A stretch of 64,000 nt of DNA from Cypionkella sp. (GTDB taxonomy: Bacteria; Pseudomonadota; Alphaproteobacteria; Rhodobacterales; Rhodobacteraceae), in contig NZ_JAQGKQ010000112.1 in NCBI RefSeq assembly GCF_028290025.1, forward strand, positions 89,900 to 153,899. Direction: 5' to 3'. The first letter of the stretch is position 1, and each line of letters starts with the position of its first letter. The notes under the pieces were generated by a model, which did not search any database, was not told the origin of the DNA, and saw only the letters and a program-made list of their open reading frames with translations. The position numbers and the translations under genes were made by a program. This document shows positions 18,014 through 27,776 of the stretch, in pieces.

Positions 18014-19225
18014 CTACGGTGCTTTGCGCAACACCAGCACAGCATTCAATCCGCCAAACGCAAACGCGTTCGACATTACGACGTCAACATTGGCCTGACG
18101 CGCCGTATTTGGCACGACGTCCAGCGGACATTCCGGGTCGGGTTGATCATAGCCAATCGTCGGCGCGATAACGTCTTGCCGCAAAGCCATCAGGCAAGCC
18201 AACAGCTCTACCGCGCCCGTGCCGCCGATCAGATGGCCGTGCATGGATTTGGTGGAGGACAGCATGACGTTCTGCGCCGCCGCCCCGAAAACTTCAGCAA
18301 TCGCGGCGCATTCGGTTTTGTCATTTGCCGCAGTGCCGGTGCCATGCGCGTTGATGTATCCAACTGCATCTGGTGCGACTTTGGCATCGCGCAGCGCCAA
18401 ACGGATCGCCCGCGCGGCTCCGGCTTGCGAGGGCATCACAATGTCAGAGGCATCGGAGGTCATCGCAAAGCCGATCACCTCGGCCAAAATCTCGGCACCG
18501 CGGGCGCGGGCATGTTCGTAGTCTTCAAACACGAAGATTGCGGCACCCTCGCCTTGGACCATGCCGCTGCGGTTCAGGCTGAACGGACGGCAAGCGGTTT
18601 GCGACATGACGCGCAGACCTTCCCAAGCCTTGATGCCGCCGAAGCACAGCATGGATTCCGAGCCCCCGGTGACCATCACTTTCGCACCACCGCCCCGGAT
18701 TGCCTGAAACGCCAGACCCATCGCGTGATTGGAACTGGCGCAAGCGGTGGAGACGCTGAAACTTGGGCCGCGCAGCCCGAACTGCATCGCCACATGGCTG
18801 GCGGCGGCACTGTTCATCAGCCGTGGAACGACGAACGGATGCACGCGGTTTTTTTCTTCGGCGTAGACTGCGCGGTAATTGTCGTCAGACGTATTAACGC
18901 CGCCCGCCGCCGTGCCTAGCACAACACCGGTTTCGTCGCCCAAATCGGCGTCGAAGACCAGACCAGATTGCGCAATCGCTTCAGCGGCGGCAACCAAGGC
19001 AAACTGGGTGAATTTGTCGTAAAGCGTGATTTGTTGCCGGGTGAACAGCGCGTCGCCATCCCAATCGCGGATTTGACCGCCGATCTTGATGCTGAGGCGA
19101 TCCTTGTCGCGGATGTCTAATTCGGCAATGCCGCAGCGCCCCTCGGCAAAGGCGGCGTATGTTCCCGCGACATCGCGGGCGAGTGCGTTAACCGTGCCCG
19201 CGCCGGTGATAACAACCCGCGTCAT
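18014..19225 (-). CDS. Beta-ketoacyl-ACP synthase (KAS II/FabF-like)
   Basis: 403-residue condensing enzyme with the Cys-His-His triad: Cys162 in STACASS, His294 in NAHGTGT and His331 in KSMHGHLIGG. It elongates acyl-ACP with malonyl-ACP. The gene overlaps a dedicated acyl carrier protein gene by four bases and follows lpxD, so it probably makes a special acyl chain (for example for lipid A) rather than bulk fatty acids. It resembles NodE or the FabF paralogues of rhizobial acpXL clusters. Housekeeping fabF is normally elsewhere with acpP. Confidence 0.9.
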   Translation of the reverse strand: MTRVVITGAGTVNALARDVAGTYAAFAEGRCGIAELDIRDKDRLSIKIGGQIRDWDGDALFTRQQITLYDKFTQFALVAAAEAIAQSGLVFDADLGDETGVVLGTAAGGVNTSDDNYRAVYAEEKNRVHPFVVPRLMNSAAASHVAMQFGLRGPSFSVSTACASSNHAMGLAFQAIRGGGAKVMVTGGSESMLCFGGIKAWEGLRVMSQTACRPFSLNRSGMVQGEGAAIFVFEDYEHARARGAEILAEVIGFAMTSDASDIVMPSQAGAARAIRLALRDAKVAPDAVGYINAHGTGTAANDKTECAAIAEVFGAAAQNVMLSSTKSMHGHLIGGTGAVELLACLMALRQDVIAPTIGYDQPDPECPLDVVPNTARQANVDVVMSNAFAFGGLNAVLVLRKAP

Positions 19226-19503
19226 GTGGCTTTCTGAGCGATCAGGTTTTCGACAGCGGCGACAATCGAGGCCACTGAACTGAGATCAAAACCGCTTTTC
19301 GACGGCTCATTTGCATTGAAAGGCACCGAGATATCAAAGGCTTCTTCAATCGCAAAGATGGTTTCGACCAGCCCCAAGCTGTCAATGCCCAGACTTTGCA
19401 GCGACTGCCCCGGGGTTACATCGGCCATGTCCAGCACCGCTTGCTCGGCAATGATCGCGATGACTTGCGTTTGCACGCTGATCACTTGGCTTTGCATGTT
19501 CAT
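19222..19503 (-). CDS. Acyl carrier protein (specialised, next to lpxD)
   Basis: 93 residues with the phosphopantetheine attachment motif GIDSLG, Ser42. It differs from housekeeping AcpP in its longer N-terminus and C-terminal loop (PFNANEPSKSGF). It overlaps the ketosynthase start by four bases (ATGA), so the two are translationally coupled. It lies 30 bases downstream of lpxD. The likely role is carrying the acyl chain made by the partner ketosynthase for transfer to lipid A or another envelope acceptor; this is inferred from context. Confidence 0.9.
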   Translation of the reverse strand: MNMQSQVISVQTQVIAIIAEQAVLDMADVTPGQSLQSLGIDSLGLVETIFAIEEAFDISVPFNANEPSKSGFDLSSVASIVAAVENLIAQKAT

Positions 19504-19533
19504 CGGTTTTCCTTAGCTATCCGTTCACACTGT

Positions 19534-20625
19534 TTAATCAACGTCAGGTAACAGGGATATGGCCTTCTCCAGTTGAGCCACTTTAACCGCCAGCCGAGGC
19601 AGCCGCCGCAGCGCCTTTTGCATCTCGACATGGGTTTCCATCTTCACCGCAGGATAGCCCAAAAGCACGCGGCCCGCAGGCGCATTGGTCAGGATTTTCG
19701 TCGCACCGCCGGCAATCACGTCATCACCGACAAAGATATTATCGCTGACGCCCACTTGGCCGCCCAGCACCACCCGGTCGCCAATCTTTGCCGAGCCCGC
19801 AATGCCGACCTGCCCGCAGAGCAGGCAATCGCGACCGACCTGCACGTTGTGGCCGATGTGGACGAGGTTATCGAGTTTGCTGCCCGAGCCGATTACCGTA
19901 TCGCGAACGGTGCCACGATCAATCGTAACATTCGCGCCAATCTCAACATCATCGCCCAGGGTGACGGACCCCAGGGAATGTATCCTCACCCAACGCTGCG
20001 CGCGAATTTCATCGCGTTTTCCGAGGCTTGCGCGGATTTCTTCAACCCCCGATTTCTCGGGCGTGACGAAGGAAAATCCATCCGCACCGACCACAGCACC
20101 CGGCTGACAGATAAAGCGATGCCCGATCTTCACCCGCGCACCAATCCGCGCACCTTGCAGGATCAGGGCATCATCACCGATCACAGCGCCCTCGGCCACC
20201 GAGACGTGGCTCGCAATCCGCGCGCGTGCGCCGATTTTAACGTCTGGGCCGATGACTACGAAGGGGCCAATCGCAGCGTTTTCACCGATCTGCGCTGAGG
20301 CATCAATAAGCGCCATCGGATGCACACCGCGGGCAATGGTAGGGCCGGGATCAAGCAGCACCGACAGCCCCGCCATCGCCAGACGGCCACGCGGTGCAAA
20401 GATCACGGCTTTCAGCCCCAAGGCCCGCCAATCGGCACCGGGCCACAGCATCGCTGCCTGCGCCTGACCCTTTGGAATTCCATCAGCATAACGCGGGTCC
20501 ATCGCCAGCGCCAAGTCCTGCGGGCCTGCGCTTGCGGGTTCGGAAGCCCGCAGCACTGTCAGGTCAAGATCGCCGTCGGCCTCTGCCCCCAACGCCAGTG
20601 CAATATCGCGGATCGAATGGGCCAT
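19534..20625 (-). CDS. lpxD: UDP-3-O-acylglucosamine N-acyltransferase
   Basis: Third step of lipid A synthesis: N-acylation of UDP-3-O-acylglucosamine from hydroxyacyl-ACP. The 363-residue protein has an N-terminal uridine-binding domain (about 1-100), a left-handed beta-helix of hexapeptide repeats ([14 protein letters not shown] and later IGHNVQVG with the catalytic His) and a C-terminal helical extension. The length matches the family. No other lpx genes are adjacent, which is unusual since lpxD commonly sits with fabZ-lpxA; instead it leads a pair of acyl chain genes. Confidence 0.95.
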   Translation of the reverse strand: MAHSIRDIALALGAEADGDLDLTVLRASEPASAGPQDLALAMDPRYADGIPKGQAQAAMLWPGADWRALGLKAVIFAPRGRLAMAGLSVLLDPGPTIARGVHPMALIDASAQIGENAAIGPFVVIGPDVKIGARARIASHVSVAEGAVIGDDALILQGARIGARVKIGHRFICQPGAVVGADGFSFVTPEKSGVEEIRASLGKRDEIRAQRWVRIHSLGSVTLGDDVEIGANVTIDRGTVRDTVIGSGSKLDNLVHIGHNVQVGRDCLLCGQVGIAGSAKIGDRVVLGGQVGVSDNIFVGDDVIAGGATKILTNAPAGRVLLGYPAVKMETHVEMQKALRRLPRLAVKVAQLEKAISLLPDVD

Positions 20626-20697
20626 GGTATCCTCCGGCGGTTTGCGGATGATTTAGCGCGGTTTCGCCCCGATTTGAACCACTATATCTCGCCCGCG

Positions 20698-22320
20698 TTA
20701 GCCTTGCACGTCAGGCAAAGTCACCCCAGCCTTGGTCAAGGCGTCAAACAGCAAACCGTCGCGACCGTAGACGTCACGACGGTAGGCCATGCCATCTTTG
20801 GTCGGCCAAGCGGTGTAATACACCAAATGCACTGGCACCGGGATATCCAGTGAAACCGAGCTTTCGTTGTCGGTATCCAGATGCCCTTGGAACAGCCCCT
20901 TCGGATCGCTGGTTTGCTTTGCGAGCAGCGTATAGGCAAAGTCAAAGGGGTCGCCAAGACGGATGCAACCGTGACTGAAGGCCCGCACCTCATTGGCAAA
21001 CAGGGCTTTGGCGGGGGTGTCATGCAGGTAGATGTTGTATTTGTTCGGGAACATGAACTTCACCTTGCCCAAGGCGTTACCATCCGAGGGCGGTTGGCGC
21101 AGGCCAAACGGGAAGCTGGACGCCGAATAGGCTGCGAAATTCACGGCTCCACGCGGCACTACCCTGCCCCGGCCATCAATCACCTGCAAATGCCCAACCG
21201 CGTTGGGGTTGCGCTGCAACATCGGCAGGTATTCCTTGACGGTGATCGAGCGCGGCACCCCCCAGCTGGGGTTGATCACCATATATTCCATCTCGTCGGA
21301 AAACTCGGGCGTGCGCATCTCGGGCGAGCTTTTGCCCACCACGGCGCGCGTTTCAAACGTCACGCGGCCATCATCGACAATTTGGGCGGAAAAATCCGCC
21401 TGATTGACCCAGATATGACGTTTGCCGAGATCGGTATGCGCCATCCAACGCATCCGCTCCAACGCCACGACCACCGATTTCAATCGCTCTGCCGGGGGGG
21501 TGTTCAATGCCTCAATGGTTGAGGCCCCTGCCACACCATCCGCCGCCAAGCCCTGATCGAGTTGATAGCGTTGAACGGCGCGTTGCATCTGCGCGTCATA
21601 TACAGCCGTCGCTGAACGGCTCATATAGCCGAGTTCGATCAGCCGATCACGCAGGGCAATCACCGCATCATCCGTATCACCCGGCGACAGCTTGGCGGCC
21701 GAAACGCCGATCAGCGATGGCGCTTCAGCCTGCAATCGCAACTTCTCTTTCACCAGCCGCGCATATTCGGGGGCCACTGGCAGCAAAGCCGCCAAATAAG
21801 CCTCGGGTACGGGGGTGGTGGCCATAGCCGCCAACAATACCGCGGGGTCGGGCCGAATAATCTCGCGCAGGATCGTCGGATCAATCTTTTTCGGCGTGAG
21901 TGCGCCGGAACTTACATCGCGCGCATAGGACAGAAACGCGGCAGTCATCGCCATTTCCAGACGGCCCCGGTCGCCTTCGGTCACTGCGGCTTTCGCTTGC
22001 GCGATCAAATCAGCCGGATCGTAGCGGTTTGCTGGAAGACCCTGCGCTTGCGCGGTAGAAAGCGCCATGATCAATGCATGTCGGCGCTGTTGATCGTTGG
22101 GGCCAGTCCAGAGCGGCTGATACTGATGGGCGCGGTAGAAAGCGGCCGTCGGTTCGTCTTGCGCGGATGCTTCCGCCAAGGACCGAGTGAACGCGTCGGT
22201 TTGTGCAAAAACCGGCGAGGCCCAAGCGAACAACATCGTGAGTGCGGTTGTTGCGGTTAAGCTGCGGATAAGCCCGGGGACAGCAGAGGTAAGACTAGGG
22301 ACTGAACGATTGAGGCGCAC
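20698..22320 (-). CDS. L,D-transpeptidase (YcbB/LdtD-like)
   Basis: 540 residues. A signal peptide (TMLFAWASPVFAQ), a scaffold domain, a peptidoglycan-binding motif region near residues 205-260 and a YkuD catalytic domain with HGCIRLGDP containing the nucleophilic Cys. It makes 3-3 crosslinks in peptidoglycan in the periplasm. It is divergent from the DUF882 peptidase gene, and both are probably cell-wall enzymes. It lies 72 bases upstream of lpxD on the same strand, so the two may be cotranscribed. Confidence 0.92.
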   Translation of the reverse strand: MRLNRSVPSLTSAVPGLIRSLTATTALTMLFAWASPVFAQTDAFTRSLAEASAQDEPTAAFYRAHQYQPLWTGPNDQQRRHALIMALSTAQAQGLPANRYDPADLIAQAKAAVTEGDRGRLEMAMTAAFLSYARDVSSGALTPKKIDPTILREIIRPDPAVLLAAMATTPVPEAYLAALLPVAPEYARLVKEKLRLQAEAPSLIGVSAAKLSPGDTDDAVIALRDRLIELGYMSRSATAVYDAQMQRAVQRYQLDQGLAADGVAGASTIEALNTPPAERLKSVVVALERMRWMAHTDLGKRHIWVNQADFSAQIVDDGRVTFETRAVVGKSSPEMRTPEFSDEMEYMVINPSWGVPRSITVKEYLPMLQRNPNAVGHLQVIDGRGRVVPRGAVNFAAYSASSFPFGLRQPPSDGNALGKVKFMFPNKYNIYLHDTPAKALFANEVRAFSHGCIRLGDPFDFAYTLLAKQTSDPKGLFQGHLDTDNESSVSLDIPVPVHLVYYTAWPTKDGMAYRRDVYGRDGLLFDALTKAGVTLPDVQG

Positions 22321-22683
22321 GATGATTCCTATAAACTGGCAACTGCCCAGTCGCGTCTGAAAGTTGATTTATCTTCAAAAAAGCTTGGGTGAAATCGCTG
22401 GCACTGTAAACTCGTGATACGGTATCGGCTTGTACAGAACTCGCTAGTTACCCGTTGATTGTCGCATATTCGCCACGAATAAGGCAGATGCGGAAATCCC
22501 CACCTGGTTCCGAGATATTCAGCAATTTTTTGCCTATTGCTGTCAGACTGAGTTGAGGCGGCCAATCTGCTCTTTGGCTTCATCACAAGCTGTGCCATAA
22601 CGTGCTCAGCACTTGGGGATGAAGTGACGAACAGAACCGCAACTTCAGGCGGTCAGAGACCAGTGACGGGACAGGCGCAAAGA
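22321..22683. other. Divergent intergenic region between the two cell-wall enzyme genes
   Basis: About 360 bases that must hold promoters for both the L,D-transpeptidase and the DUF882 gene. I see an 11-base palindrome GATACGGTATC at 22416-22426 and AT-rich stretches, but no motif I can assign to a regulator. The minus-strand ORF inside it has no family character and is not called. Confidence 0.4.
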
Positions 22684-23253
22684 ATGGCGAATATGAACTC
22701 GAACGTGATCACGCGGCGTGGGCTGCTGGGTGTTTTTGCGGCAACAGCCGTGGTTGCAGCCCCCACTTATTCCAATGCTTTCGGCCTTCTCAGGGGCGCA
22801 GGCGATATCCGACGGATCCGAATGTATTCGGGTCGCACCGGGGAAAGCATCGACACGATTTATTGGGTCGAAGGTGAATACATCCCGGAAGTTACCAAAG
22901 AAATCAACCACTTCATGCGTGACTGGCGGTCTGACGATATCGTCAAGATGGACCCGCGCAACTATGACATCATAGCTGCAGCGCACCGTTTGCTGGACGT
23001 GCGCGAGCCTTACATGCTGTTGTCGGGCTATCGCAGCCCAGCCACCAACGCGATGCTGCGATCGCGTTCAGGCGGCGTTGCAAAGCACTCTTTGCACATG
23101 AAGGGCATGGCGGCTGATCTACGTTTGAAGTCGCGTTCGGTCCGCCAGATGGCCAAAGCGGCTGAGGCGTGTTCGGGCGGTGGGGTGGGCCACTACTACG
23201 GCTCCAACTTTGTGCACATGGACTGCGGCCCGGTCCGCTCTTGGGGCGGCTAA
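22684..23253 (+). CDS. DUF882/YcbK-like M15 peptidase family protein
   Basis: 189 residues from ATG 22684 (an ATG at 22693 is an alternative; a GTG at 22624 is less likely). A Tat-type signal (ITRRGLLGVFAATAVVAA) precedes a peptidase M15_2 domain with the zinc ligands in SLHMKGMAADLRL and HYYGSNFVHMDCGP. Family members are periplasmic peptidoglycan peptidases or binding proteins. The gene faces away from the L,D-transpeptidase gene, in keeping with a shared wall-remodelling role. It ends at a strong terminator. Confidence 0.9.
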   Translation: MANMNSNVITRRGLLGVFAATAVVAAPTYSNAFGLLRGAGDIRRIRMYSGRTGESIDTIYWVEGEYIPEVTKEINHFMRDWRSDDIVKMDPRNYDIIAAAHRLLDVREPYMLLSGYRSPATNAMLRSRSGGVAKHSLHMKGMAADLRLKSRSVRQMAKAAEACSGGGVGHYYGSNFVHMDCGPVRSWGG

Positions 23254-23288
23254 CGCCGGCCAGCCTAGAATTGATCGAAGTTTAAGCA

Positions 23289-23317
23289 AAAAGGCGCCTG
23301 ATCGGGCGCCTTTTGTT
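23289..23317 (+). terminator. Intrinsic terminator after the DUF882 gene
   Basis: AAGGCGCC pairs with GGCGCCTT and is followed by TTTTGTTTTG. The A-rich left flank also allows function on the minus strand. Confidence 0.8.
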
Positions 23318-23365
23318 TTGAATGGGTTTCATGATTGTTTCTTGAGTTGACTTAACTCAGCTCAA

Positions 23366-24118
23366 CTATTGATTGTCTTCTGAGCGCGGCGCGAACGATC
23401 CGGTCAGGGTGGCTTTGCCGCGGAAGCCCTGCGCCACGACGAATTTCTCGGAACTGTCAGAGCGACTCGCCGGCGGTTTTACGTTTGCTACCTTGTTGAA
23501 CGACTTCTTCAATTGCACCTGCATCTCATTTTCGGCACCACCCGCCAGAACTTTGGCGATAAAAGTGCCACCGTCTTCCAGCACGTCAAACGCGAAGGCC
23601 AAGGCGGCTTCAATCAGCGCGATGATGCGCAAGTGATCGGTGCCTTTATGCCCCGACGCCGAGGCGGCCATATCGGACATCACAACGTCGGCCTTCCCAC
23701 CGAGCCAGCCTTTGACCAGCCCATCGGCTTCATCCGACAGGAAATCCAGCTGATGGATTTGCGCGCCTGCGATGCTTTCGATCTCTTGCAAATCAATCCC
23801 AAGCACGGTGCCAATCGGCTTTTTCGGATTGTCGCCCAAGGCATTCACCCGCTTGACCGCGACCTGACACCAGCCCCCCGGCGCACAGCCAAGGTCAACC
23901 ACCCGCGCACCCGGCACGAGGAAGCCATATTTGTCGTCGAGTTCGGAAATCTTATACGCCGCCCTGCCCCGGAAACCTTCCTTCTTGGCGCGAATGACGT
24001 AGGGGTCGTTCAACTGCCGCTCGAGCCACAGCGTTGACGACAGCTTGCGGCCCTTGGCAGTCTTGACCCGCACGCGCAGCTCGCGCTGGCCCCGGCCTGA
24101 TGTGGTTTTCTCAGTCAT
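23366..24118 (-). CDS. rlmE: 23S rRNA (uridine-2552 2'-O) methyltransferase RlmE
   Basis: 250 residues of the RrmJ/FtsJ family; methylates U2552 in the ribosomal A-loop. SAM motif [16 protein letters not shown] and the K-D-K-E catalytic set are recognisable (Lys in the N-terminal [17 protein letters not shown], Asp in MSDMAA, Lys in GTFIAKV, Glu near SSEKFVV). ATG 24118 overlaps the upstream phosphatase stop by four bases; a longer extension would run into that gene. The C-terminal tail (FAPRSEDNQ) is longer than in E. coli. Confidence 0.95.
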   Translation of the reverse strand: MTEKTTSGRGQRELRVRVKTAKGRKLSSTLWLERQLNDPYVIRAKKEGFRGRAAYKISELDDKYGFLVPGARVVDLGCAPGGWCQVAVKRVNALGDNPKKPIGTVLGIDLQEIESIAGAQIHQLDFLSDEADGLVKGWLGGKADVVMSDMAASASGHKGTDHLRIIALIEAALAFAFDVLEDGGTFIAKVLAGGAENEMQVQLKKSFNKVANVKPPASRSDSSEKFVVAQGFRGKATLTGSFAPRSEDNQ

Positions 24119-25248
24119 TCGAACGGTCCGTCCTCTAGAACGCCATCGGCGCTCATCTGTGCATATAACAGTCCTTCTCGCAGGCCGCGGTCGGCCACCG
24201 AAAGGCGATCCGTTGGCCATATCCGCATCAGCGCCTGAAGGATAGCCGCGCCGGACATGATCAGCGTATGTCTGTCGCGGCCTATCCTCGGGTCATTGCG
24301 GCGGCCTTCTGGACCAAGCATCAGATATTCGCGGATCACCAGGTCGATCTGGTCGCTGGTCATCTGCAAGCCATCAACTTTGGTCCGATCGTAGCGGCGC
24401 AGGCCAAGGTAGCTCGCCGCCACCGTCGTGACCGTGCCAGAGGTGCCGATGATCTGAAATCCCTCACGCTTTTGCGCCGAGGCATAGGGGCTGAACGAAG
24501 CGAGGTTTTCTTCAAAAAACCAGCTCATCAGGGCGAAGCGGGCGCTGTCGTCTTCGACATCCTGAAACTGATCTTTCAACGTTGCCACACCTAAAGGCAC
24601 CGAAATCCAATCCACGACCCGCGCGCCGGCGGGTTCGGGTTGAAAGCCGCGATGCAGCCGCATGATCGAATGTGGGCGATCTTCGGGGGCAACGCCTGAC
24701 AGATCAATCCAGACCAACTCAGTAGAGCCGCCGCCGATATCGACCACCAGCAACTGCTCGGTTGAGCGATTGACCAATGGTGCGCAGGAAATCACCGCGA
24801 GACGGGCTTCTTCCTCGGCGGGAATTATCTCGACAATCAGCCCGGTTTCACGCCGAACTTGCCGCATGAACTCCTTGGAATTGCGGGCGCGACGACAGGC
24901 TTCTGTCGCCACAAACCGCATCCGGGTGACGCCGTGCTGTTCGATCTTCTTCTGACAAATCCGCAAAGCCTGCATGGTACGCCCCATTGAGGCACGACCT
25001 AAACGGCCCGAGGCTTCCAGCCCCGCGCCCAGTTGGACAGTCTTAGAAAAGCTGTCCACAACCACAAACTGACTGCCCTTTGGTTGGGCAATCAACATGC
25101 GGCACGCATTGGTGCCCAGATCCACGGCAGCATAAAGCCCCTTGGACCACAGGCCGGGGGGGGCCGACGGGTCAGTTTCGCGGAAAGCACTGGGTGCCTC
25201 GACCGCTGAGATAATTGCGTCCGCCCCCAGGGGACGCTCGGGCGCCAT
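24115..25248 (-). CDS. Ppx/GppA-family phosphatase
   Basis: 377 residues of the ASKHA superfamily. Phosphate-binding loops [15 protein letters not shown] and [14 protein letters not shown] and the later [12 protein letters not shown] are visible. These enzymes hydrolyse polyphosphate or pppGpp; the sequence does not decide between them. It overlaps rlmE by four bases, a pairing seen in many Rhodobacteraceae. The N-terminal 40 residues are a poorly conserved leader. Confidence 0.9.
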   Translation of the reverse strand: MAPERPLGADAIISAVEAPSAFRETDPSAPPGLWSKGLYAAVDLGTNACRMLIAQPKGSQFVVVDSFSKTVQLGAGLEASGRLGRASMGRTMQALRICQKKIEQHGVTRMRFVATEACRRARNSKEFMRQVRRETGLIVEIIPAEEEARLAVISCAPLVNRSTEQLLVVDIGGGSTELVWIDLSGVAPEDRPHSIMRLHRGFQPEPAGARVVDWISVPLGVATLKDQFQDVEDDSARFALMSWFFEENLASFSPYASAQKREGFQIIGTSGTVTTVAASYLGLRRYDRTKVDGLQMTSDQIDLVIREYLMLGPEGRRNDPRIGRDRHTLIMSGAAILQALMRIWPTDRLSVADRGLREGLLYAQMSADGVLEDGPFE

Positions 25249-25326
25249 AATCGCCCTCCATTGGTTGTTACCTCAAACGTAGCCCCGTTGCAGGCAAGTG
25301 GCAAGCGCCTCACCCCGACCTGCGCA

Positions 25327-25350
25327 AACGTGATCTACATTAACGTGATC
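25327..25350. promoter_or_regulatory. Direct repeat AACGTGATC, 15-base period
   Basis: Two exact copies of the nonamer at 25327-25335 and 25342-25350, in the 276-base region between the Ppx/GppA start and the PF13769 gene. This could be a tandem regulator site for the one-carbon operon, but no regulator is suggested. The rest of the intergenic region shows nothing I can assign. Confidence 0.25.
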
Positions 25351-25524
25351 GGGGCGTTCATAGAGATGATGAAAAATTCTCCAGTTGCGGGCTATAGCCG
25401 CACGGCTGCTTTGCGGATAGCAACAGGCGTGGTCGCTGCGAGCGTGTGCCATGTCGAAAACCGACCCTATGTGTCGCGTATGAGCGCATAGAACAGGTGT
25501 CAAAATAGGTGGGAGGAATCAACT

Positions 25525-25827
25525 ATGCCGGACGTGACAGTGGTATTTTGGCGCGACATTCCGGCTCAGGTGATTGTCGGCAAAGGGCGGTCTGCGTCAA
25601 AAGTGCAGTTGCCTGAGCGGTTTGAGCAAGCGATTGACCGTTGCGCGATGAAAATCGGTGCCAAGGATGCCGATGCGTATCTGGCCGAATGGCGCAAAGC
25701 TGATCCCTATCCGGTTGAGGGCGAAGCCGCTGAGGTGGCCGCTGCCGAGGCTGCCCGGTTGGATGCCACCTATGACACCGAGCGTCTGAAGGCGCTGATC
25801 AATGCCGAGGGCTGGGCGCAAGCCTGA
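25525..25827 (+). CDS. PF13769 'virulence factor' family small protein
   Basis: 100-residue soluble protein with the family start MPDVTVVFWRDIPAQVIVG. The family name is historical and no mechanism is known. A strong GGGAGGA precedes ATG 25525. It is the first gene of a three-gene unit with an MTHFR-like protein and a methyltetrahydrofolate methyltransferase, with gaps of 21 and 2 bases, so its role probably lies in one-carbon or methionine metabolism. Confidence 0.85.
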   Translation: MPDVTVVFWRDIPAQVIVGKGRSASKVQLPERFEQAIDRCAMKIGAKDADAYLAEWRKADPYPVEGEAAEVAAAEAARLDATYDTERLKALINAEGWAQA

Positions 25828-25848
25828 CCGTATTCAAGGGAGGCCCGA

Positions 25849-26775
25849 ATGGCACTTAGTTTTTTCCGCAAAGAAACCAAACCTGTTACCAACACCGACG
25901 CGAATGAAGCTTTTTTGAAAGGCTATTCCATTGAGGTGATGCCGCGCACCGCCGAAAAGGTGGAAGACTTCCGCGCGTTACTGCCAAAAGGCACCCGCGT
26001 TTACATCGCCCATATTGAGGGCACGCCGATTGAGGATATGGTCGCCACCGCCAAGCGTATCGCGGGCGAAGGCTTTGACGTGATGCCACATTTCCCGGCC
26101 CGCATCATCCATGACAAAGCAACCTTGGCCGATTGGATCGCGCGCTATCAAGCCGAGGCTGGAGTCAAGCAAGCTTTGCTGCTTGGGGGCGGCGTGAATA
26201 CTCCTGCGGGGGATTTTGACAGCTCTATGCAGTTGATCGAAACTGGGTTGTTCGATGGCTTTGAGCGTCTGCACGTGGCTGGCCATCCTGAGGGCAACAA
26301 GGACATCGACAAGGACGGCGGCGATGCCATCGTCATGCAGGCGCTGAAGTGGAAGCAGGGGTTTGCCGAGCGTTCCGATGCTAAGATGGCGATTGCGACG
26401 CAGTTTTGCTTCGAGGCTGAGCCCGTGATCGCTTGGGCCAACCGTTTGGCCGCAGCGGGTGTGCATCTGCCGATCCATATCGGCGTGGCTGGCCCTGCCA
26501 AGCTGCAAACGCTGATCAAATTCGCGATCTCCTGCGGCGTTGGGGCATCTCTGCGCGTGTTGCAGAAACGTGCTATGGACGTGACGAAACTGCTTTTGCC
26601 CTACGAGCCGACTGAATTTGTCTCTGGCCTTGCCGCGCATAAAGCGGCGAACCCGGCGTTTGGGATTGAGCAAGTTCACTTCTTCCCGCTGGGCGGCATT
26701 AAGACCAATGCGGCTTGGGTTACTGAAAATGGCGGCGCCGCTGGCGTTCCCGCAAACGCTAAAGAGAAGGTTTAA
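25849..26775 (+). CDS. Methylenetetrahydrofolate reductase-like protein (MetF family)
   Basis: 308 residues of the MetF TIM-barrel family, shown by the SIEVMPRTAEKVEDF start and the HFPARIIHDKATL and LHVAGHPEGN segments. It would reduce 5,10-methylene-THF to 5-methyl-THF with FAD. Sequence details diverge from classical E. coli MetF, and it belongs to the shorter group found beside methyl-THF:corrinoid methyltransferases. Its product would be the substrate of the gene two bases downstream. Confidence 0.85.
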   Translation: MALSFFRKETKPVTNTDANEAFLKGYSIEVMPRTAEKVEDFRALLPKGTRVYIAHIEGTPIEDMVATAKRIAGEGFDVMPHFPARIIHDKATLADWIARYQAEAGVKQALLLGGGVNTPAGDFDSSMQLIETGLFDGFERLHVAGHPEGNKDIDKDGGDAIVMQALKWKQGFAERSDAKMAIATQFCFEAEPVIAWANRLAAAGVHLPIHIGVAGPAKLQTLIKFAISCGVGASLRVLQKRAMDVTKLLLPYEPTEFVSGLAAHKAANPAFGIEQVHFFPLGGIKTNAAWVTENGGAAGVPANAKEKV

Positions 26776-26777
26776 GA

Positions 26778-27755
26778 ATGACCCGGACCGTCATAGAATC
26801 TAAGACAAAAACCGTGATCATCGGTTTTGACGAACCCTTCTGCGTGATCGGTGAACGTATCAACCCAACGGGTCGCAAAAAGCTCGCAGCCGAGATGGAA
26901 GCTGGCAATTTTGAAACCGTTCTGCGCGACGCGCTAGAGCAGGTCGCCTGCGGTGCCAACGTTCTCGACGTGAATTCGGGCGCGGTATTTACCAACAAAA
27001 TGGCCGAAGATCCGCGCTACGCTGACAACAATTTCGTCGAGCCGCCGTTGATGCGCGAATTAATCTTGCGCATTCAGGCGATTGTGGATGTGCCCTTATG
27101 CATCGACAGCTCGGTCCCGGGCGCGTTGGAGGCTGGTTTAATGGCCTGCGAGGGCCGTCCGCTTTTGAACTCGGTGACGGGCGAAGAAGACCGGATGGAG
27201 TTGGTTCTGCCGCTGGTGAAGAAATACAACGTTCCAGTTGTCGCTATTTCCAACGACGATACCGGCATTTCGCAAGACCCGGACGTGCGGTTTGAAGTGG
27301 CGCGCAAAATTGTGCAGCGCGCGGCGGATTTCGGCATCCCGGCGCATGATATCGTGGTTGATCCGCTGGTGATGCCCGTGGGTGCTATGGGCACGGCTGG
27401 TCAACAGGTGTTCGCCTTGGTGCGGCGTCTGCGCGAAGAACTTGGCGTCAACACCACTTGCGGCGCGTCGAACATCTCGTTCGGGCTGCCGCACCGCCAC
27501 GGCATCAACGCGGCGTTCCTGCCGATGGCGATTGGCGCGGGGATGACGAGCGCCATTATGAACCCGGTGCGGCAGGTTGAGATGGAGGCCATTCGCGCCG
27601 CCAATTTCCTGATGAACCACGATGCCAATGGTGGCGAGTGGATCAGGTTTGCCAAGGTGCTGGAGGCTGTTGAGGCTGGCGCGACGTTTGCCGAGGCTTC
27701 TGCTGCGGCAACGGCGGCGACTTCGGGCCGTCGCGGTGGGCGTCGCGCGCGTTAA
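26778..27755 (+). CDS. Methyltetrahydrofolate:corrinoid methyltransferase (MetH pterin-domain-like)
   Basis: 325 residues of the pterin-binding (DHPS-like) TIM-barrel family. VIGERINPTGRKKLAAEMEA, CIDSSVPGALEAGL and SNISFGLPHRHGINAAFLP match MetH pterin domains and AcsE/MtgA-type enzymes. It lacks homocysteine- and B12-binding domains, so it would need a separate corrinoid protein. In some roseobacters methionine synthase is split into separate proteins, and this gene may be the folate-binding part; the alternative is methylamine or betaine demethylation. The C-terminus is Ala/Arg-rich. Confidence 0.85.
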   Translation: MTRTVIESKTKTVIIGFDEPFCVIGERINPTGRKKLAAEMEAGNFETVLRDALEQVACGANVLDVNSGAVFTNKMAEDPRYADNNFVEPPLMRELILRIQAIVDVPLCIDSSVPGALEAGLMACEGRPLLNSVTGEEDRMELVLPLVKKYNVPVVAISNDDTGISQDPDVRFEVARKIVQRAADFGIPAHDIVVDPLVMPVGAMGTAGQQVFALVRRLREELGVNTTCGASNISFGLPHRHGINAAFLPMAIGAGMTSAIMNPVRQVEMEAIRAANFLMNHDANGGEWIRFAKVLEAVEAGATFAEASAAATAATSGRRGGRRAR

Positions 27756-27776
27756 ACCGTTGGAATTAAAGGAAAG

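Noticed and set aside
18143..18919. 258-codon plus-strand ORF across the ketosynthase gene
   Set aside because: Antisense to an intact condensing enzyme with all catalytic residues; composition is typical of an antisense frame.
25249..25524. SAM or B12 riboswitch before the one-carbon operon
   Set aside because: I searched by eye for a B12 box and SAM-riboswitch-like stems and found only a nonamer direct repeat; a covariance search would be needed to exclude a rare class.
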